A stretch of DNA of 64,000 nt from Mesorhabditis belari (taxonomy: Eukaryota > Nematoda > Chromadorea > Rhabditida > Rhabditidae), in assembly GCA_958450365.1 (NCBI GenBank), contig CAUEEP010000067.1, positions 248,001-312,000 on the forward strand, written 5' to 3'. Below are positions 1 through 12,246 of this stretch, piece by piece. The position numbers were made by a program, and so were the translations under genes. Below the pieces are notes generated by a model. It saw only the letters and a program-made list of their open reading frames with translations. It did not search any database and was not told the origin of the DNA. Within the stretch, counting starts at the first letter, position 1, and the number at the start of each line of letters is the position of its first letter.

Positions 1-33
1 CAGCTGGCGGTTTTCAATTCACCAACCCAATAG
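1..33. repeat. End of a dispersed TIR element (MITE)
   Basis: The window opens in a sequence ending ...TTCAATTCACCAACCCAATA. The same end closes the copies at about 240-370 and 37931-38060. It resembles a mariner-type terminal repeat next to a TA. The other end lies outside the window. Confidence 0.5.
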
Positions 34-239
34 ATTGAGATTAGCCTTGATTTGAGGACAAGTCAATGTCCAATTTGAGGACTCGGAGCTAGACAGATTA
101 GTTTGGCGAGCGTAGAAGGAAGGGGATTATGTAAAAGTCCTGCGCCAGACGACGAGCGATTACGTCATTGCACAAAGAACACACAGAACACACAAATTTT
201 AAGAGGAACTACTAAGTGTATCTTTTTGGATTGGAAATT

Positions 240-370
240 TGGATATAAGCTTGATTTTTGATTCTCTACAACTTTTCCATTGACACCAAAATGGGTTTCT
301 TTTGAAGAAAGTGCTCAAACCGTCACATATGATAATAGCCCGCAGTTTTCAATTCACCAACCCAATATTT
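240..370. repeat. Dispersed repeat copy, mariner/MITE-like end
   Basis: About 130 bp here is nearly identical to 37931-38060 inside a kinase-gene intron, including the stretch encoding an apparent short ORF and the terminal ACCAACCCAATA. The repeat explains the short ORF at 280-519, so I do not call a gene. Confidence 0.6.
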
Positions 371-1689
371 GCCCAATGAACTCAAATAAAACAAAAAAAC
401 AATTCCGGTGCAACGCAATTCGACCCAGAAACTCAGCCGCGCCCAACCAAAATTCCAAAAACACAAAAACCATCCCGAATCCCATCAATTTTCAGTCGTT
501 TCTTTGCCGTTTCTTTTGATGGTACGCTTTTTCGGTACACATTGAAATGGCCAGTTTTTCAAATATTTGTTCCATTTATTTACCGATTTTCATTATTGCT
601 TTTGCTCTATTCAAATGATTTTGCATTATTTATCATAGTTTGGAATCAGGCGCACTCAGCGGTGAGTTTAAAGAGTACGTTGTTCAGAAACTAGCATTTT
701 TTTGAAGAATAAGCCAAGCATCCTTTTTGCCAATTAAAAATAAAAATGTATCACGAATTGGAGTGCAGTTTAAGTCATTTTAAGGGAGCCCAAAGATGGC
801 TGTTGTTCTTTTGTGACGCTTTTTGTGAATACCACCGGTACCTTCAGTTGTATGGGCCGTATTTTTTGATGTGCTCTTTGGATTTTGTGACGAATTGCAA
901 ACTGAAAAAGGTTTAATTATTTGAACCTGTTTTTGATGGTGATGATACTTTTAGTTAAGAAAATCAGGAAAAGCGACAAGAGCTGAAACTCTTCTCATGT
1001 ATCAAGTGAGTTTTTTAAAATTAGCCTTTTTAGACGTGGGCTTGGGCTTTATCCAGGTCCTTCCAGGTCTAGACCAAGCCAGGTTTTCCTCTATGGCAAT
1101 ACCACATAGACTTGGCTTTTGAAAAGCTTTTGAAATGAGGCTTTTGAAAGCAATGCTGCTCATATCACCATCCAAATCACGTTGCATTCAGATGTGCATC
1201 AATTCAGCCTTTGTTCTCGCTGAAACCATGTTGATGTGTCTCGTTTACTTCATTTTAAATACAATTGCTGGTGGGCTCACGGTGTTTGTCATGCTACCGA
1301 CGGTTTTGATGAACCAGAATTTACTGTTCGTTTTTCTTTCTAGGTCAGTGCAAATTATTGAATTATTGAATAACAAGTGCAATTATTGAATAACAAGTCT
1401 CAATCGCTCATTTTCATCATCAGCGCTATTTTTCTGCGTAAACGAAAAGAAAACCCCCGAAGCCAACGAGTGATACAAGTACTATCAAATGCCTAATAAA
1501 AACAATTCAAAAACAAATGACAAAATCAAAAAGGCAATTCAAAAAGGCAACAAGCAATTAAGATTTAAAAATTTATATCTTAGTCTGTTGAGAAAACCTT
1601 TCTCTTGTTTAGAATTTCGTATGTGAGGAAGATTGCTTTAGTTCTTGTTTAGCTTTGTTTCTTGTTTAGCTTCTTGTTTAGCTTTGCTT
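371..1689. other. Intergenic, no gene seen
   Basis: AT-rich sequence with only short ORFs without recognisable motifs or good splice context. A short direct repeat (CAATTATTGAATAACAAGT) occurs near 1362-1398. Confidence 0.4.
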
Positions 1690-2232
1690 TGTAAATCTCT
1701 CAAGATATCGAACAGATGTATACGAGTGTTATATATCATTCGAAAGCTGAAGATCTCCTCTACATTTTGGAATAAAAAAGTTTTTGAATACATTCAACTT
1801 TTTGGGAAATTGACTGCACAAAGGGAGAGGTCGTTTTCGAAAAAAAACCCATTCCAGCTTAGCTATTCCTCAAGTTTTATGGTGTAAAATAACCGCCCAG
1901 AAAAGAAAAGAAAAGTAAAGATGCTCTGAAATTGTTATATTTTTTAAAAAGTTGTATTGATATATCTATTGGCCAAACATCAAACGGTTAACTCAATTTG
2001 AGCGGAGCCAAAACTTGATCCAAAGGCACCCTTCCATTTTTTGGCCACCTCTTCTTCTGTGCAGTCAATTTGCCCAAAAGCTGGACAAATTCAAAAACTT
2101 TTTATATCAAAATGTAGAGGAAATCTTCAGCTTTCGAATAATACTCATATATATCTTTTTCTTGATTTCGGTATCTTGAGAAATTTACAAAATAGTAAAA
2201 AACGCGCATTCATAACTGGACAACCCAATAGG
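1690..2232. repeat. Foldback element with mariner-like right end
   Basis: 1698-1770 and 2100-2178 are inverted copies (CTCAAGATATCGAA... against ...TTCGGTATCTTGAG, both with a CTCCTCTACATTTTG-type core). The right side ends in ACTGGACAACCCAATA, like mariner terminal repeats. No transposase remains. Confidence 0.55.
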
Positions 2233-2290
2233 TAAGCTTTAGGTAAGCTTTAGGGAAGCTTTAGGTAAGCTTTAGGTAAGCTTTTAGGTT
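2231..2290. repeat. 11-bp tandem repeat GGTAAGCTTTA
   Basis: About five copies of GGTAAGCTTTA. Each unit contains both a donor-like GGTAAG and an acceptor-like TTTAG. It directly abuts the right end of the foldback element. Confidence 0.7.
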
Positions 2291-2772
2291 AGATTACTAA
2301 ATGCAGCCATCGAATCTCATTCATTACTTCTTTCAACTCAAAATCGATCCCAAGCATTTGACTCTCCGCATCTAATAGAATCTAAGTTTTACGGTATTCT
2401 GAAAAATTTAAAATGCGAAATAAGCTCACCGATCCGAATTTGATAGTTCATTTATAGTTTTTTTGATGGTTTATAATAAATGTTAATGTACAATAAATGT
2501 TATTTAGTTAAAAATTTGTCTTTTTTGCTCTTGTCTGCCTTAAAATCAGAACTTGATCTTGTTGCGACAATTATGGCAGTAGTACTGTGTCACATTCGCT
2601 CAAAAATGCTCCTTCACTTTGTTATGACTAAAGGCTTTGACCAAAAATACATCAAGTTAAAACATTAAAAGTTAAAACAAAGTTTTTGTATCACTTAAAA
2701 ATCCCAATCACATCCATTACATTACAAATTCAACCCTTTAAAATTACTGTGTCACATTCGCTCAAAAATGGA

Positions 2773-3140
2773 TTACAAATTACAAATTCAACAAAGCCAA
2801 TTCATGTCCCAAAATAAGATTTCTACATTGGCACGGTCTATTTTAAGCCTCTTTCACATCATAAACAACCAAAGTTCTTTTAAGTTGTTCTAAGCTTAAC
2901 ATCACTTAGCCAAAGTTTTTTCAAAGCCTCACAAAAACATCGAAAGCTGTTATGAGTAAAGGCGCTGACCAAAAATACATCCAGTTAAAACATTAAAAGC
3001 TTTTGTATCACTTAAAAAGCTCAATCACATCCATTGGCGATTACAAATTCAACAAAGCCAATTCATGTCCCAAAATAAGATTTCTACATTGGCACGGTCT
3101 ATTTTAAGCCTCTTTCACATCATAAACAACCAAAGTTATT
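2773..3140. repeat. Direct duplication of about 100 bp
   Basis: 2773-2875 recurs at 3043-3140 almost unchanged (start TACAAATTCAACAAAGCC, end CAACCAAAGTT). The intervening stretch also repeats shorter phrases such as CAAAAATACATC. Nothing coding is evident in 2291-3263. Confidence 0.7.
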
Positions 3141-3263
3141 TTAAGTTCCTCTAAGTTTAACATCACTTAATTCAGCTGTGTTCAAAATTTAGAAATAGAT
3201 CTTTTTTCCTTTCAATTCTCTTTGAATCTTTCAATTTATCTCACAAAAAAGTTTGTGAAAAAG

Positions 3264-5491
3264 ATGAAAATCTTTCAATTCGTTCTTTTAATTTTCTCGA
3301 TTTCATTTGGCTTGGAAGCAATGGTGGGTGAAAGAAAAATAAAAGATTTAGGTCATAGCTTGCTTAAACTTTATTTTCTTAAACAGTAGTTACCGTAAAT
3401 GCTGTAATGGAGTGACCCCCTATAGGAGCGTCGTGTAGTCTAAGTTTACACTCAAAGCATCGCCCACATCTCGGCGCCCAGACATTTGTTTCAGCGTGCT
3501 TAGGTATCAAATTAAAGTAGAGAGAATCCTTGATTTTTTTTAGATATAACACATATTTATAGCATTAACCAGCGCTTAGAGAAAAATGATTGAAAAGTGG
3601 CAAAAAAGGCCAATTTTTTTATCATTTTTCAATCATCTTTTTCTAATCGCTGGTGAAAGCTGAGAATATGTTTTATATTTCAAAAAATCACCCATTCTCT
3701 CTACTTTAATTTGATACCTAAGCGCGCTGAAACAAATGTCTGGGCGCCAAGATATGAGCGGTGCTTTGAGTGTGAACTACAGGACACTCCTATAGGGAGG
3801 CTACTATTACAGCCTTTACGATATTTTCTTTTAGAGCTTCCCCCAAGTCTTTCTGCAAACACCAAATCTAGACCGAGAAGTGTGTAAGTGAAAAAAAATA
3901 CAATTACGATCTCAGAATTGTCTGATTTTTCTGTTTAAGATTGTGATGCTAGACTTGAAAAAGCCTTTTTTCTGACTCCAAAGACACGTGTGATGTTGAG
4001 AAATTATCAAGCAAGTGAAGGACCAAAAAAGATTGTGTGGTGAACATGGAAGGGCCTGTGAAGCTGACGTTTAGCTTTGTCACGAAAAAAGATGAAGTGA
4101 GTTGCCCTAGGATCATTGTATTTTCTTGTATTTTCTGTATTCTTTTCTTGTATTCTTCCTCTTATTTTTTCTCTAAAATTGAGTTTAAAAAATAATGGCA
4201 TACCTTGAATAGAAGCCGCTAACAAATCGTAAGGGCAGAATAAGGTTTTGAGATGGCACAATAGGCCAAGGCAGGTCAAATGACGTGCCCAATAATAATC
4301 GTGAGCTCATCAATGTACCTGGAGCAATGTACAATGTACAATGTACCTGGAGCAATGTACAGTGTACAATGTACCTGGAGCAACGTACAATGTACCTGGA
4401 GCAATGTACAGTGTACAATGTACCTGGGGCAATGTACAATCTACAATGTACCCGGAGCACGACTTTTAGTAGAGTGTGTTCCTCGCGAGTAAGTAATTAC
4501 TCAAGTAAAATTTGCATGAGCAATCTCTACTCGATTGATCGCCGTTTTTTGTTCGAGTAACTATAAGTAACTCGAGTTCGAGTAACGAGTATCCTCTTTA
4601 CACGTCGAGTAAATTGAATATCTTTACATTTGAAGGGAATTTGCCACCAAATCAGTTGAACGGTTGAATATCTTTAAAAGAAGTCGTATATAAGGCGGCG
4701 CTCCTGATTTTTACGCCAACTTTCTTGCAATAACTTTCGCTAAACGGTAATTTTCCCTAAGCGTGCGTTTTAAAAAAGGCATTACTTGCGAGCAATACAC
4801 TCTAACTTCTAAACAATATGCATTTTATCAGTGTATTCAAATGTATCTAGTCAAAAATAACAATGTTTTCAGTGTAACACTTATGTGATCGTGAAAGAAG
4901 CGCAAACCGAAGCCGATTTGGCTGGACAAGTCGGCAAAAAACTCTGCAGTAATGGTATTTTTCTTGCAACATATTCTCTTGAACATAAAAAATGACTTCT
5001 TTTTTACTTCACCATATATTTTTAGTCTAATCTCACCTACCGTAAATACCGTATTCTCTCTAATAGTAGTGCACCGCGCCGAGCCGAGTTGATGACAATT
5101 TTACAGTTCCCAAGCTTTCACAGAAGCTCAACGCTCAAATCCCCCACTAGATCTCATCGTCAGCTACATTTTCCGACCCCACATCGATAGGTTCTGATAA
5201 GCGGTTCTCGAGTTTCGAGCAATTTAGGCGAAGCTTAGGGTGCACTACTATTAGAGAGAATATGGTACTCTAATAGAAGCACAAGCGCTTCTCATTTTTC
5301 CCTCCTCTGCGGTGTGCTTCTATTAGAGTATTTACGGTGATTTGAAATCAAATCTCAACTTTTATCAATGCCTAAAACCATTTTCAGAGATAACGCCATC
5401 AACCGAAGTGGCCATCTCGCACCCTTGGTCGCAGTGTCTTCTTTACTCTGGGGAGTTCAATTCTTTAGAATTCTATGCTGAGATTTTATAA
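3264..5491 (+). CDS. Putative small secreted protein, multi-exon (model incomplete)
   Basis: Exon 1 (3264-3323) begins MKIFQFVLLIFSISFGLEAM, a clear signal peptide, and ends at GTGGGT. Later exons that fit are 3835-3883, 3940 to about 4096, 4873-4954 (contains CNTYVIV and KKLCSN) and 5388-5491 (stop TAA). Phases agree for exon 1/2, 2/3 and the last two junctions. The segment 3940-4096 cannot be read in one frame, so a further small intron or a frameshift must lie there. A foldback MITE sits in intron 1 and another in the last intron. Two cysteines flank a helical stretch in the 4873 exon, which recalls saposin-type proteins like the gene at 24992, but the six-cysteine pattern is not complete. 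Function unknown. Confidence 0.45.
3391..3823. mobile_element. Foldback MITE, TACCGTAAAT family
   Basis: Two long inverted arms: TACCGTAAATGCTGTAAT at the left, ATTACAGCCTTTACGATA at the right, with about 150 bp of matching arm each side (including GAAACAAATGTCTGGGCGCC). It lies in intron 1 of the gene at 3264. The ends match the pogo-like element at 44290. Confidence 0.8.
4312..4460. repeat. Tandem repeat of CAATGTACCTGGAG units
   Basis: Repeated CAATGTACAATGTACCTGGAG phrases with internal palindromes (TGTACA). Open frames on both strands here are a product of the repeat, not genes. 4461-4872 holds only diverged AT-rich sequence. Confidence 0.85.
5038..5338. mobile_element. Foldback MITE, TACCGTAAATACCG family
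   Basis: Left end TACCGTAAATACCGTATTCT, right end ...AGAGTATTTACGGTGA. CTCTAATAGTAGTGCACC occurs on one arm and its complement on the other. It lies in the last intron of the gene at 3264. A related copy is at 62899-63232. Confidence 0.75.
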
Positions 5492-5640
5492 AATTTGACA
5501 ATCAAACGATGCTCCCATAATTCCAAATGAAAAAATGCACAGTGTACAGCAAAACAATAGAATAGTACAATAACAATAACAATAGAACATTAGAGCAAAG
5601 TTTCTCAAAGCAAAGCAAGAATTAACAAAATAGTGTAGCA

Positions 5641-8600
5641 TCAATAGCATTCCATGCATTGCTTCATTTTGCGGAGATGGAAAACCGAAAAGCCGAATAC
5701 TACCGGACACCAGGCCGAGTAGACAGCCGAGCAGACCACCCAATCATATGGATCATCGCGAATTGAGTGATAGATGACATCCTGAAGCCATACGATCTCA
5801 GCCACTACCTAAAACTTAAAGAAACGTTTAGACTTGCTATTAAATCCGATTTTAAGTTAAGTTTTCCAATAAAGAGGCTTGTGAAGACGGAGATTCATTA
5901 AGACATTCATTAAGACATTCATTAAGACATTCATTAAGACAGAGTTGCTTCTTTACTTTCTCTAATTTCTTGAGTTAGTTCAAAGTAATCCTTTTTAAGA
6001 TTTGCCTTTATTTAGAGGTTTTTCTTCGCTTTTGCTGAAGAAAATACCAAGTGATATGATAAAATTAAACAAATAACTAGCTAAAACAAACAACAAACAA
6101 ACAACAAACAAACAAACAACCTTATTTACTACCGTAAATACTGTAATAGCCCGACCCCCATAATGACGGTGCGGGCGTTGCGTAGTCTGGCTTTGAACGA
6201 GTTTTCTCGACACTAGTTTATGCTACAATGCGCGCTTAGATATCAAAAAATAGCTGAAATTCAGGGCTATTTTTTGATACCTAATTGCGCATTGTGGCAT
6301 AAACCAGTGTCGAGCAAAACGCGTCCAAAGCCAGACTACGCAACGCCCGCACCGTCATTATGGGGGGGGGACTATTACAGTATTTACGGTAGGTACTTGC
6401 TTAGGATTTCACTAAGATTCCACTGTTTTCTTCCTTCTTTCGTTAGATAGGCTACCAAGTAGATGATGAAAGATATCAGCAATCGTTTCTTCTTCAACAT
6501 CATCGCATAGATGCCGATCACCGAGAAAATCATATAGGAAAAGTGGACGACGATTGTCCAAAAGAAGAGATTCAACGCTTGGAGAAAACCATGGGCGAAC
6601 CAGTCTTTTAATTGACTGAATTGCACTTTATCAAATGAAAATACCAGCTTCTCATACCCAATATTCACCCAGTTGATCATTGCCCAAACGATTGCCAAAA
6701 TGATATTGTAGGCGGTGAGGAAGACAACAATAATTGCCTAAAAATGAAAGCGATAATATCGCTTAGTTATGTCTATTAGTTAAGAAGATTAAACTCAAAT
6801 GTAAAGCTATGCCAATAAGACAAAACTTGTACTTCCTACTGCAGTAGTATCTAAAAAAGATTTACGTGGCTTTAAATCTCATGTTTCAAATGCAAATGTT
6901 TCAAAAGATCAAGTACTTTGCTCGGCACAATGAAGAATTTAATCATTTGGCTTTTGGCTTTTGCCTTTTGAAATAAGTACACTGCAGTGTACTTATTTCA
7001 CTGCGCGAGAGAGCCGAACCAACAACCCCATACTTTGGCGCGGGATTCACGTCGCGCGCCTTAGACCACTCGGCCACGGTTTGCCCTTATGTTGTTGAGT
7101 TGAGCAAATTTGATGATTTTTGCATCAAAATGTTCGTAAGAGTCTCTAGAATAAAACTTATCCCTTCGTTTTTGGTTCTAGACCCTCGTTGTCGAGTTAC
7201 GAGCTCCAAACTGCAGGGTACCACAAAATTTCCCATACAAAATGACCAAAAAACCGCTAAAACTAAATTTTAAAAATTTCTGTCAGAGGGATTTGAAAAA
7301 TTCCTTCAGATTCGGAATCAGCACAATTTGCCGCATCTAAAAAAGGTACTCCCAGAAAAATCCGATAGAAAACGCATTTTCGCGCCGATGTGCACTGTAC
7401 AGGACACGTATAAAAAGTTAATAGTTTTCGGATTATACGTCAAAATCCCATCGGAATCAACACTATAATAGGGATAATATACGTAGAATGGGAGATTTCT
7501 GCGCTTTGCACAAAGTTTGAAAGAATTTCAGCACGAAGCTCTTTGTAAATGTTATTTGATTTTTGAGTGAGACGGGGTTACACTACAGAGCACGCCAAAA
7601 GTTCCCGTACTTGTATTTTCTGCATTTTTGGTAATTTTAGATAAAAGATACGATTTTAAAAGTAAGAAATTCGAATTCCTCGCGAAAAACTGATTTAGAA
7701 AACGTTTCTGGTTAAATTATAAGTGCAAATAGGAACCAAATAGGAACCAAATAGGAACTACAAAGAACTAAATAGGAATCAGATCAGGATCAAATAGGAG
7801 CCAAATAGGAACTACAAAGAGCTAAATAGGAACCAAATAGTGTATTTAAGACAAGTGATTGAGAAGAGGGTCCGCTCAGGGACGCTTTGGCCGCATTCGT
7901 TGCCTAACTCACTTTATGTGCTCTTCTCGTCTTCACCCAGCCACCCTCTTGCAGAGGCTAAAATCTATTGCTTCTTAAACAAAAAAATAGCATACACATC
8001 GATGTGGCGGTTTCGAATTAGGCGCTTGCGGATATTCAGCGATTTCCCAATTGTAGCTGCCTTTATAGTGAGGATCTAAAGATAAAATAACATTCATTTC
8101 TAATTCAGATGATATGGATAGAGCATTTTCCATTTTTTCTTCTCAATTTTACGAAACAAGTAAAAAACTATCGAGCTAGATCAAATCTGTTTTAAAAACT
8201 TTGAACTGAGACCAATTTTCTGAGATTTGAAGTAGTGAACAGCATTTAGAGAAATGAGAGAATCCATAAGGTGTAAAAGGTGCGCCATAATTGTCACAAC
8301 AAGGTATCACCCGCGTTCAAGGACAATAACTCATTGATTTTAGCTTCATTTAGAAGGGGCAGAAAAGGCGAAAAACTTAATAGAAGATCACAAAGATGTG
8401 AAAAAAAGAAAAAAACGTGGGGTAGGCTAATTTCTACAATTCCTTTTGCGCAACAGGGTCATTTGCGCAACTCGCCATAACTTTCTTCTAAGTGGACCAA
8501 TTTTTATGATTTTGGTTTCCTTTTGTAGATTCTTTTGTAGATTCGTTCGTAGATCTTAATAAGTGCAAAAAAAAATGAAACCAAAATCATAAAGATTGGC

Positions 8601-10590
8601 CGACTTAGAAGAAAGTTATGGCGAGTTGCGCAAAAGACCTAGTTGCGCAAATGACCCAGTTGCGCAAAAAATTTGGCGCAAAGTAGCCTATCCCAATTTT
8701 GCCAATGGCTGCGCACAGATGGACGAATAGACAGACGAATAGACGGACAGACAGCTTTCAATTATATATAGTATTAGGTTGGTAAAAAAGAAATGCGCGT
8801 TTTCGTTAAAAGTTTGTTTTATTATAAAAACAAGATAACAATACATTAATCCAAAAGGTATTTGCCATCTGCATCAATGACTTGTCGCCAACGTTCACGC
8901 AGAGAATGGATGCCCTTCTTGAAGAACTCGACCGGCTGCGACTCGAAGAAGTTGGACCTCGTCGCGGTTCTTGAACTTTTTCTCGGCCAAGGAGTGGTGC
9001 TGATCGGAACAGATGGTAGTCGGAAGGCGCCAAGTCTGGGCTGTATGGCGGATGAGGCAGGACTTCCCAGCCCATTTCTTCAATTTTCTGCTGGGTGATT
9101 TTTGCGACATGCGGCCGAGCGTTGTCGTGGAGGAATTTTGTCCACGCCGTACCCACACCTTGACGTCGCAGCGCCTGGTCCACGCGGTCCAATTGGCCTT
9201 GGTAGAGGCTCGCCGTAACTGTTTGACCCGAATCCAGAACCTCAAAGTACACCAGGACTTTACTGTTCCACCAAACACAAAGCATCACCTTTTTTCCGTG
9301 GATGTCCGGTTTTGGAGTCGGTTTTGGAGCTTCACGGGGGTCCAACCACTGCCGCTTTCTTGCTCTGTTGTCGTATTGGATCCATTTCTCATCCGACGTA
9401 ACAATGGAGTCGAAAAGCCCACTGTTCTTGGCGCGGTGAGTGAGAATTCCGGCGATTGCGATGCGTGTCGCCTTGTTTGCGTCGGATAGCTTATGCGGTA
9501 CCCATTTTCCGCATCTATTCGCCTTGCCCATGCCATGCAGATGGTTCTCAATGGTGACATGAGTGCAGCCGAACTGTTCTGCCAGGTCGCGACTGGTTTG
9601 GCGTGGATCCGACTCAATGGCTTCCTTCAATGCGTCGTTGTCGATGATTTGAGGTCGACTCCCGTGTTTTTGGTCTTCCAAGCTTTCGTTGCCGTCTCGG
9701 AAGCGCTGGAACCATCGTTTACACTGACTTTCGGATAGAGCATCTTCGTCAAACACTTGAGATAGAGCGCGATGAGCTTCAGCAGCCGATTTGCCTTGCT
9801 TAAATTCATACCACAGGCAGGCCCGCAAGCGAAATTTTTGGTCCGACATTTTCTAAACACTCTTTCTTGTAAAAAAACAAAGTAAACATAGACAAATTAT
9901 ATATCAAACGATGCGCAAGAACACGCTCTTTCCAATAGAATAAACTATTTAAAAAATCTTTTACTGTGAATAAAATACAAATCAACAAACACGACGCTCA
10001 TTTCTTTTTTACCAACCTAATAGATAAGGATGGAGTAAAAGCATAAGTATAATAACTAAGATCTTCTAATAAGCAAGAATGTATCACCACTTTTTTTTCC
10101 CATGTCTTATTGAGATCTACAAAATGAAACCAAAATCATAAAGATTGGCCGACTTAGAAGAGAGTTATGGCGAGTTGCGCAAATGTCCCTGTTAAGCAAA
10201 AAAAAAATAATAGAAATTACCACCCCATTTTAGACTCCTAAATGCATTTTTATTACAGTTTTTCATTGTTTTTCCAAGGTTTTTAGTGTTTTCAAGGTTT
10301 TTCTTTATGCAATCCTTGTAAAGGAGAATGAAACTCGTCGATTTGCATATGTCGTGGCTCTAGAAAATCACTTTTGAGGCCGAAGTACCCCTTTAATGTC
10401 TACAGAAATTCTCATGTTTTGTGTAAACAAGCCTAAGAGGCACAAGGAACTATGGAGAACTTCTGAAAGTCTTTGCATAACATTCTGTTATCACTAACGG
10501 TACGTATTATGATTGACTGAATCACTTTATGTACATACCGGATGTGGATGAGCTCGTCGGATAGTCGTAATGCCCATCAAATGATTCCAT
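5641..10590 (-). CDS. Four-transmembrane protein, paralog 1 of 3
   Basis: Four exons on the minus strand: 10539-10590, 7996-8075, 6456-6737 and 5641-5808 (stop TGA). Phases are 1, 0, 0 and the total is 582 nt, 193 residues. The start is MESFDGHYDYPTSSSTS. Exon 2 ends KPPHRC just before the first membrane segment. Segments are near AIIVVFLTAYNIILAIV, LFFWTIVVHFSYMIFSVIG, LLISFIIYLVVAEIVWL and VVCSAVYSAWCPVVFGFSVF; the C-terminus is CMECY. The homologues at 12843 and 16320 have the same exon plan and a 168-nt last exon. Here the exon that is split in them is a single 282-nt exon. A 1247-bp mariner sits in intron 1 and a foldback MITE in intron 3. No known family is certain; a LAPTM4-like four-TM fold is possible. 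Role unknown, presumably in a membrane. Confidence 0.8.
6130..6391. mobile_element. Foldback MITE in intron 3 of the first four-TM gene
   Basis: An almost perfect 260-bp palindrome. It starts TACCGTAAATACTGTAAT and ends ATTACAGTATTTACGGTA. The arms share AGCCAGACTACGCAACGCCC. The near-perfect arms suggest recent insertion. The ends equal those of the pogo-like element at 44290. Confidence 0.9.
7001..7084 (-). repeat. tRNA-like sequence (SINE or tRNA pseudogene)
   Basis: On the minus strand it contains CCGTGGCCGAGTGGTCTAAG (A-box of Leu/Ser type) and about 50 nt later GTTGGTTCGGCTC (B-box like). The acceptor stem arms do not pair, so it is not an intact tRNA gene. It lies in intron 2 of the first four-TM gene. 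Confidence 0.5.
7085..7727. other. Intron sequence, nothing recognised
   Basis: Part of intron 2 of the first four-TM gene. I see no exon, motif or clear repeat here apart from short AT-rich phrases. Confidence 0.4.
7728..7842. repeat. Tandem repeat of AAATAGGAACC units
   Basis: Imperfect copies of AAATAGGAACC and AACTACAAAGAACT-like units in intron 2 of the first four-TM gene. Confidence 0.75.
8421..8697. mobile_element. Foldback MITE with TTGCGCAA motifs
   Basis: The arms GTAGGCTAATTTC...CAACTCGCCATAACTTTCTTC and their complement (GAAAGTTATGGCGAGTTGCG...AAAGTAGCCTA) fold back on each other. A partial copy lies at about 10115-10200 and another inside the pogo-like element at about 44463-44600. 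In intron 1 of the first four-TM gene. Confidence 0.75.
8774..10020 (-). mobile_element. Mariner transposon, full length, with TA target duplication
   Basis: Inverted ends TTAGGTTGGTAAAAAAGAAA at 8774 and its complement ending at 10020, each flanked by TA (8772-8773 and 10021-10022). The 1247 bp is the usual size for mariner. The transposase gene lies on the minus strand. It is inserted in intron 1 of the first four-TM gene. Confidence 0.95.
8846..9849 (-). pseudogene. Mariner transposase, frameshifted
   Basis: The reading starts MSDQKFRLRACLWYEFKQGK and shows the paired helix-turn-helix DNA-binding half (SESQCKRWFQRFRDGNESL). The catalytic core follows: TSDEKWI, then HDNARPHVA, then PYSPDLAPSDYHLF, the DD34D triad of the mariner family with all three aspartates present. 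After HLFRS the frame is lost. The expected C-terminus (EKKFKNRDEV, then FFKKGIHSLRERW, ending KYLLD) continues in two other frames, so at least two indels occurred, near 8995 and 8955. The element probably cannot move itself. The overlapping ORFs on both strands here are shadows. Confidence 0.9.
10115..10200. repeat. Partial copy of the 8421 foldback MITE
   Basis: TGAAACCAAAATCATAAAGA through GGCGAGTTGCGCAAATG repeats one arm of the element at 8421. It lies just beyond the mariner, so the mariner may have split or landed beside an older MITE pair. Confidence 0.65.
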
Positions 10591-11149
10591 TTTTCGTCCG
10601 CAAACTTCAACAAGTTTGCAAAAAGACGGAGATCAAAATGTTTCCATTACTCTTTTATAAAGTGATAAGGGTTAGTGTTTGTTTTTGTCATCACTGACAA
10701 GTTGATGACAAAAGCATCACTGTTGAGTCTTTTTTCCTTTTTTGATAAGGGCTCACATGGTTTCCTTTTTGGTGGGGTAGAAGTTAGAATAAATGTGGCG
10801 ACAAAACAAAGGAAAGCTCATTGCTATACGGGATGACAACAGATGAAAATACCAAAATTCTTCTAGGTCAAAGTGCTTAACTTTGCACCGGAGTTATAGC
10901 AGAGAATCACTAGCAAACTTATTGAAAAAATATTGAAATATTGCCAAAATGATTGCGTCTATAAACGTAATACGCATTTTTACTTAGAAAAACGCTCTGT
11001 AGATTGAATTTCATTATTGGTACCCAAAATTTTGAAGTAATTTTCTGAATCTGTATATTTGAATTGACTAATTCAATTTTGAGGATTTATAATATTCTTT
11101 ATCATATCATTATAACTGGCTAATTCGGTTCAGGCAAGTGTTTTGACTA
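10591..11149. other. Region upstream of the first four-TM gene
   Basis: This should hold the promoter of the minus-strand gene starting at 10590. I see no clear core motif. Short repeats of GATGACAAAA type occur at about 10690-10710. Confidence 0.35.
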
Positions 11150-12245
11150 ATATATTAGGTACATGCATAAGAAATGTGGATTTCAACATTTTCATAAATT
11201 TCCAATGATAGAAACCTGATATCGATGAATGTTTTAAACTATTTGAAAGTTGTAAATCTCCTCTACAAAATAGGCTAACACGTGTTTCAATTGATTGAAC
11301 CATTGAAGAAATTTCGAGGCCAAAATGCGAGTGATCAAAAAAGGTCACTTTTTCAAAACCCCACTTTCACAAGAGTTCGGTTTTGACTATATAGTAGAAA
11401 ATGATGGCCCTAAAATCATTATCCTTAAAATATCATTGAAAATAATTAAGAGTTGGGATCATTACATGAAAAAACTTTGTTCTTACAATAATTTTTGTTT
11501 TTTGTGAAAAAACCGGTTTTTTTCACAATTTTGAGGGTTTTGAACTTACGCTCTATCTAAATTTTATCTAAATGCATTTCCGTTAGGCTTTTTTAATGAA
11601 TTGATATATAGTTATCCTTTTCTTTTTAAATCTTCAATTTTGGGAAGCTAACTCTATTTTTTGGCCACCCTAAACTTGTCCCTAAAGTGACTCGATTCCT
11701 TTTGTGGTCACTCGCATTTGGGCCTCATATCATATTTGAAAAAAGATCGTCACTTTCGCGCGTCTGTAACTCCATTGTCTTTACCGTATTTCTAAATATT
11801 AATATTACCATTGTGTAGCCCTTGAAAAGAGCTTTCAGAAAATGTATAACACTAATAGTTTAAACTCAAAGACAGGGGAGTTACAGACGCGCTAAAGTGA
11901 CGATCTTTTTTCAAATATGATTGTCCAGTACATTCATATTTCATTATCCAGTACTGTATATAGTTATCCTTTTTTTAAATCTTTAATTTAGGAAAGCTGA
12001 CTCCATTTTGACCACCCTAAACTTGTCCCTAAAGTGACTCGATTCCTTTTTTGGTCACTCGCATTTGGCCCTCGAAATTTCTTCAATGGTTCAATCAATT
12101 GAAACACGTGTTAGCCTATTTTGTAGAGGAGATTTACAACTTTCAAATAGTTTATAACATTCATCGATATCAGGTTTCTATCGTTGGAAATTTATGAAAA
12201 TGTTGAAATCCGCATTTCTTATGCATGTAGCTAATACCTTTTTAT
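11150..12245. mobile_element. 1.1-kb foldback element with nested hairpin
   Basis: About 190 bp at 11150-11345 is repeated inverted at 12055-12245 (shared core GCTAACACGTGTTTCAATTG). Inside, 11738-11780 and 11876-11925 form a second inverted pair (GATCGTCACTTT), and 11600-11700 recurs directly near 11955-12060. No ORF with transposase motifs was found. Confidence 0.75.
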
Positions 12246-12246
12246 A

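Noticed and set aside
7001..7084. A functional tRNA-Leu/Ser gene
   Set aside because: A-box and B-box are present but acceptor arms do not pair.
8862..9738. Plus-strand ORFs over the mariner
   Set aside because: Antisense shadows of the transposase; the minus-strand frame has the DD34D motifs.
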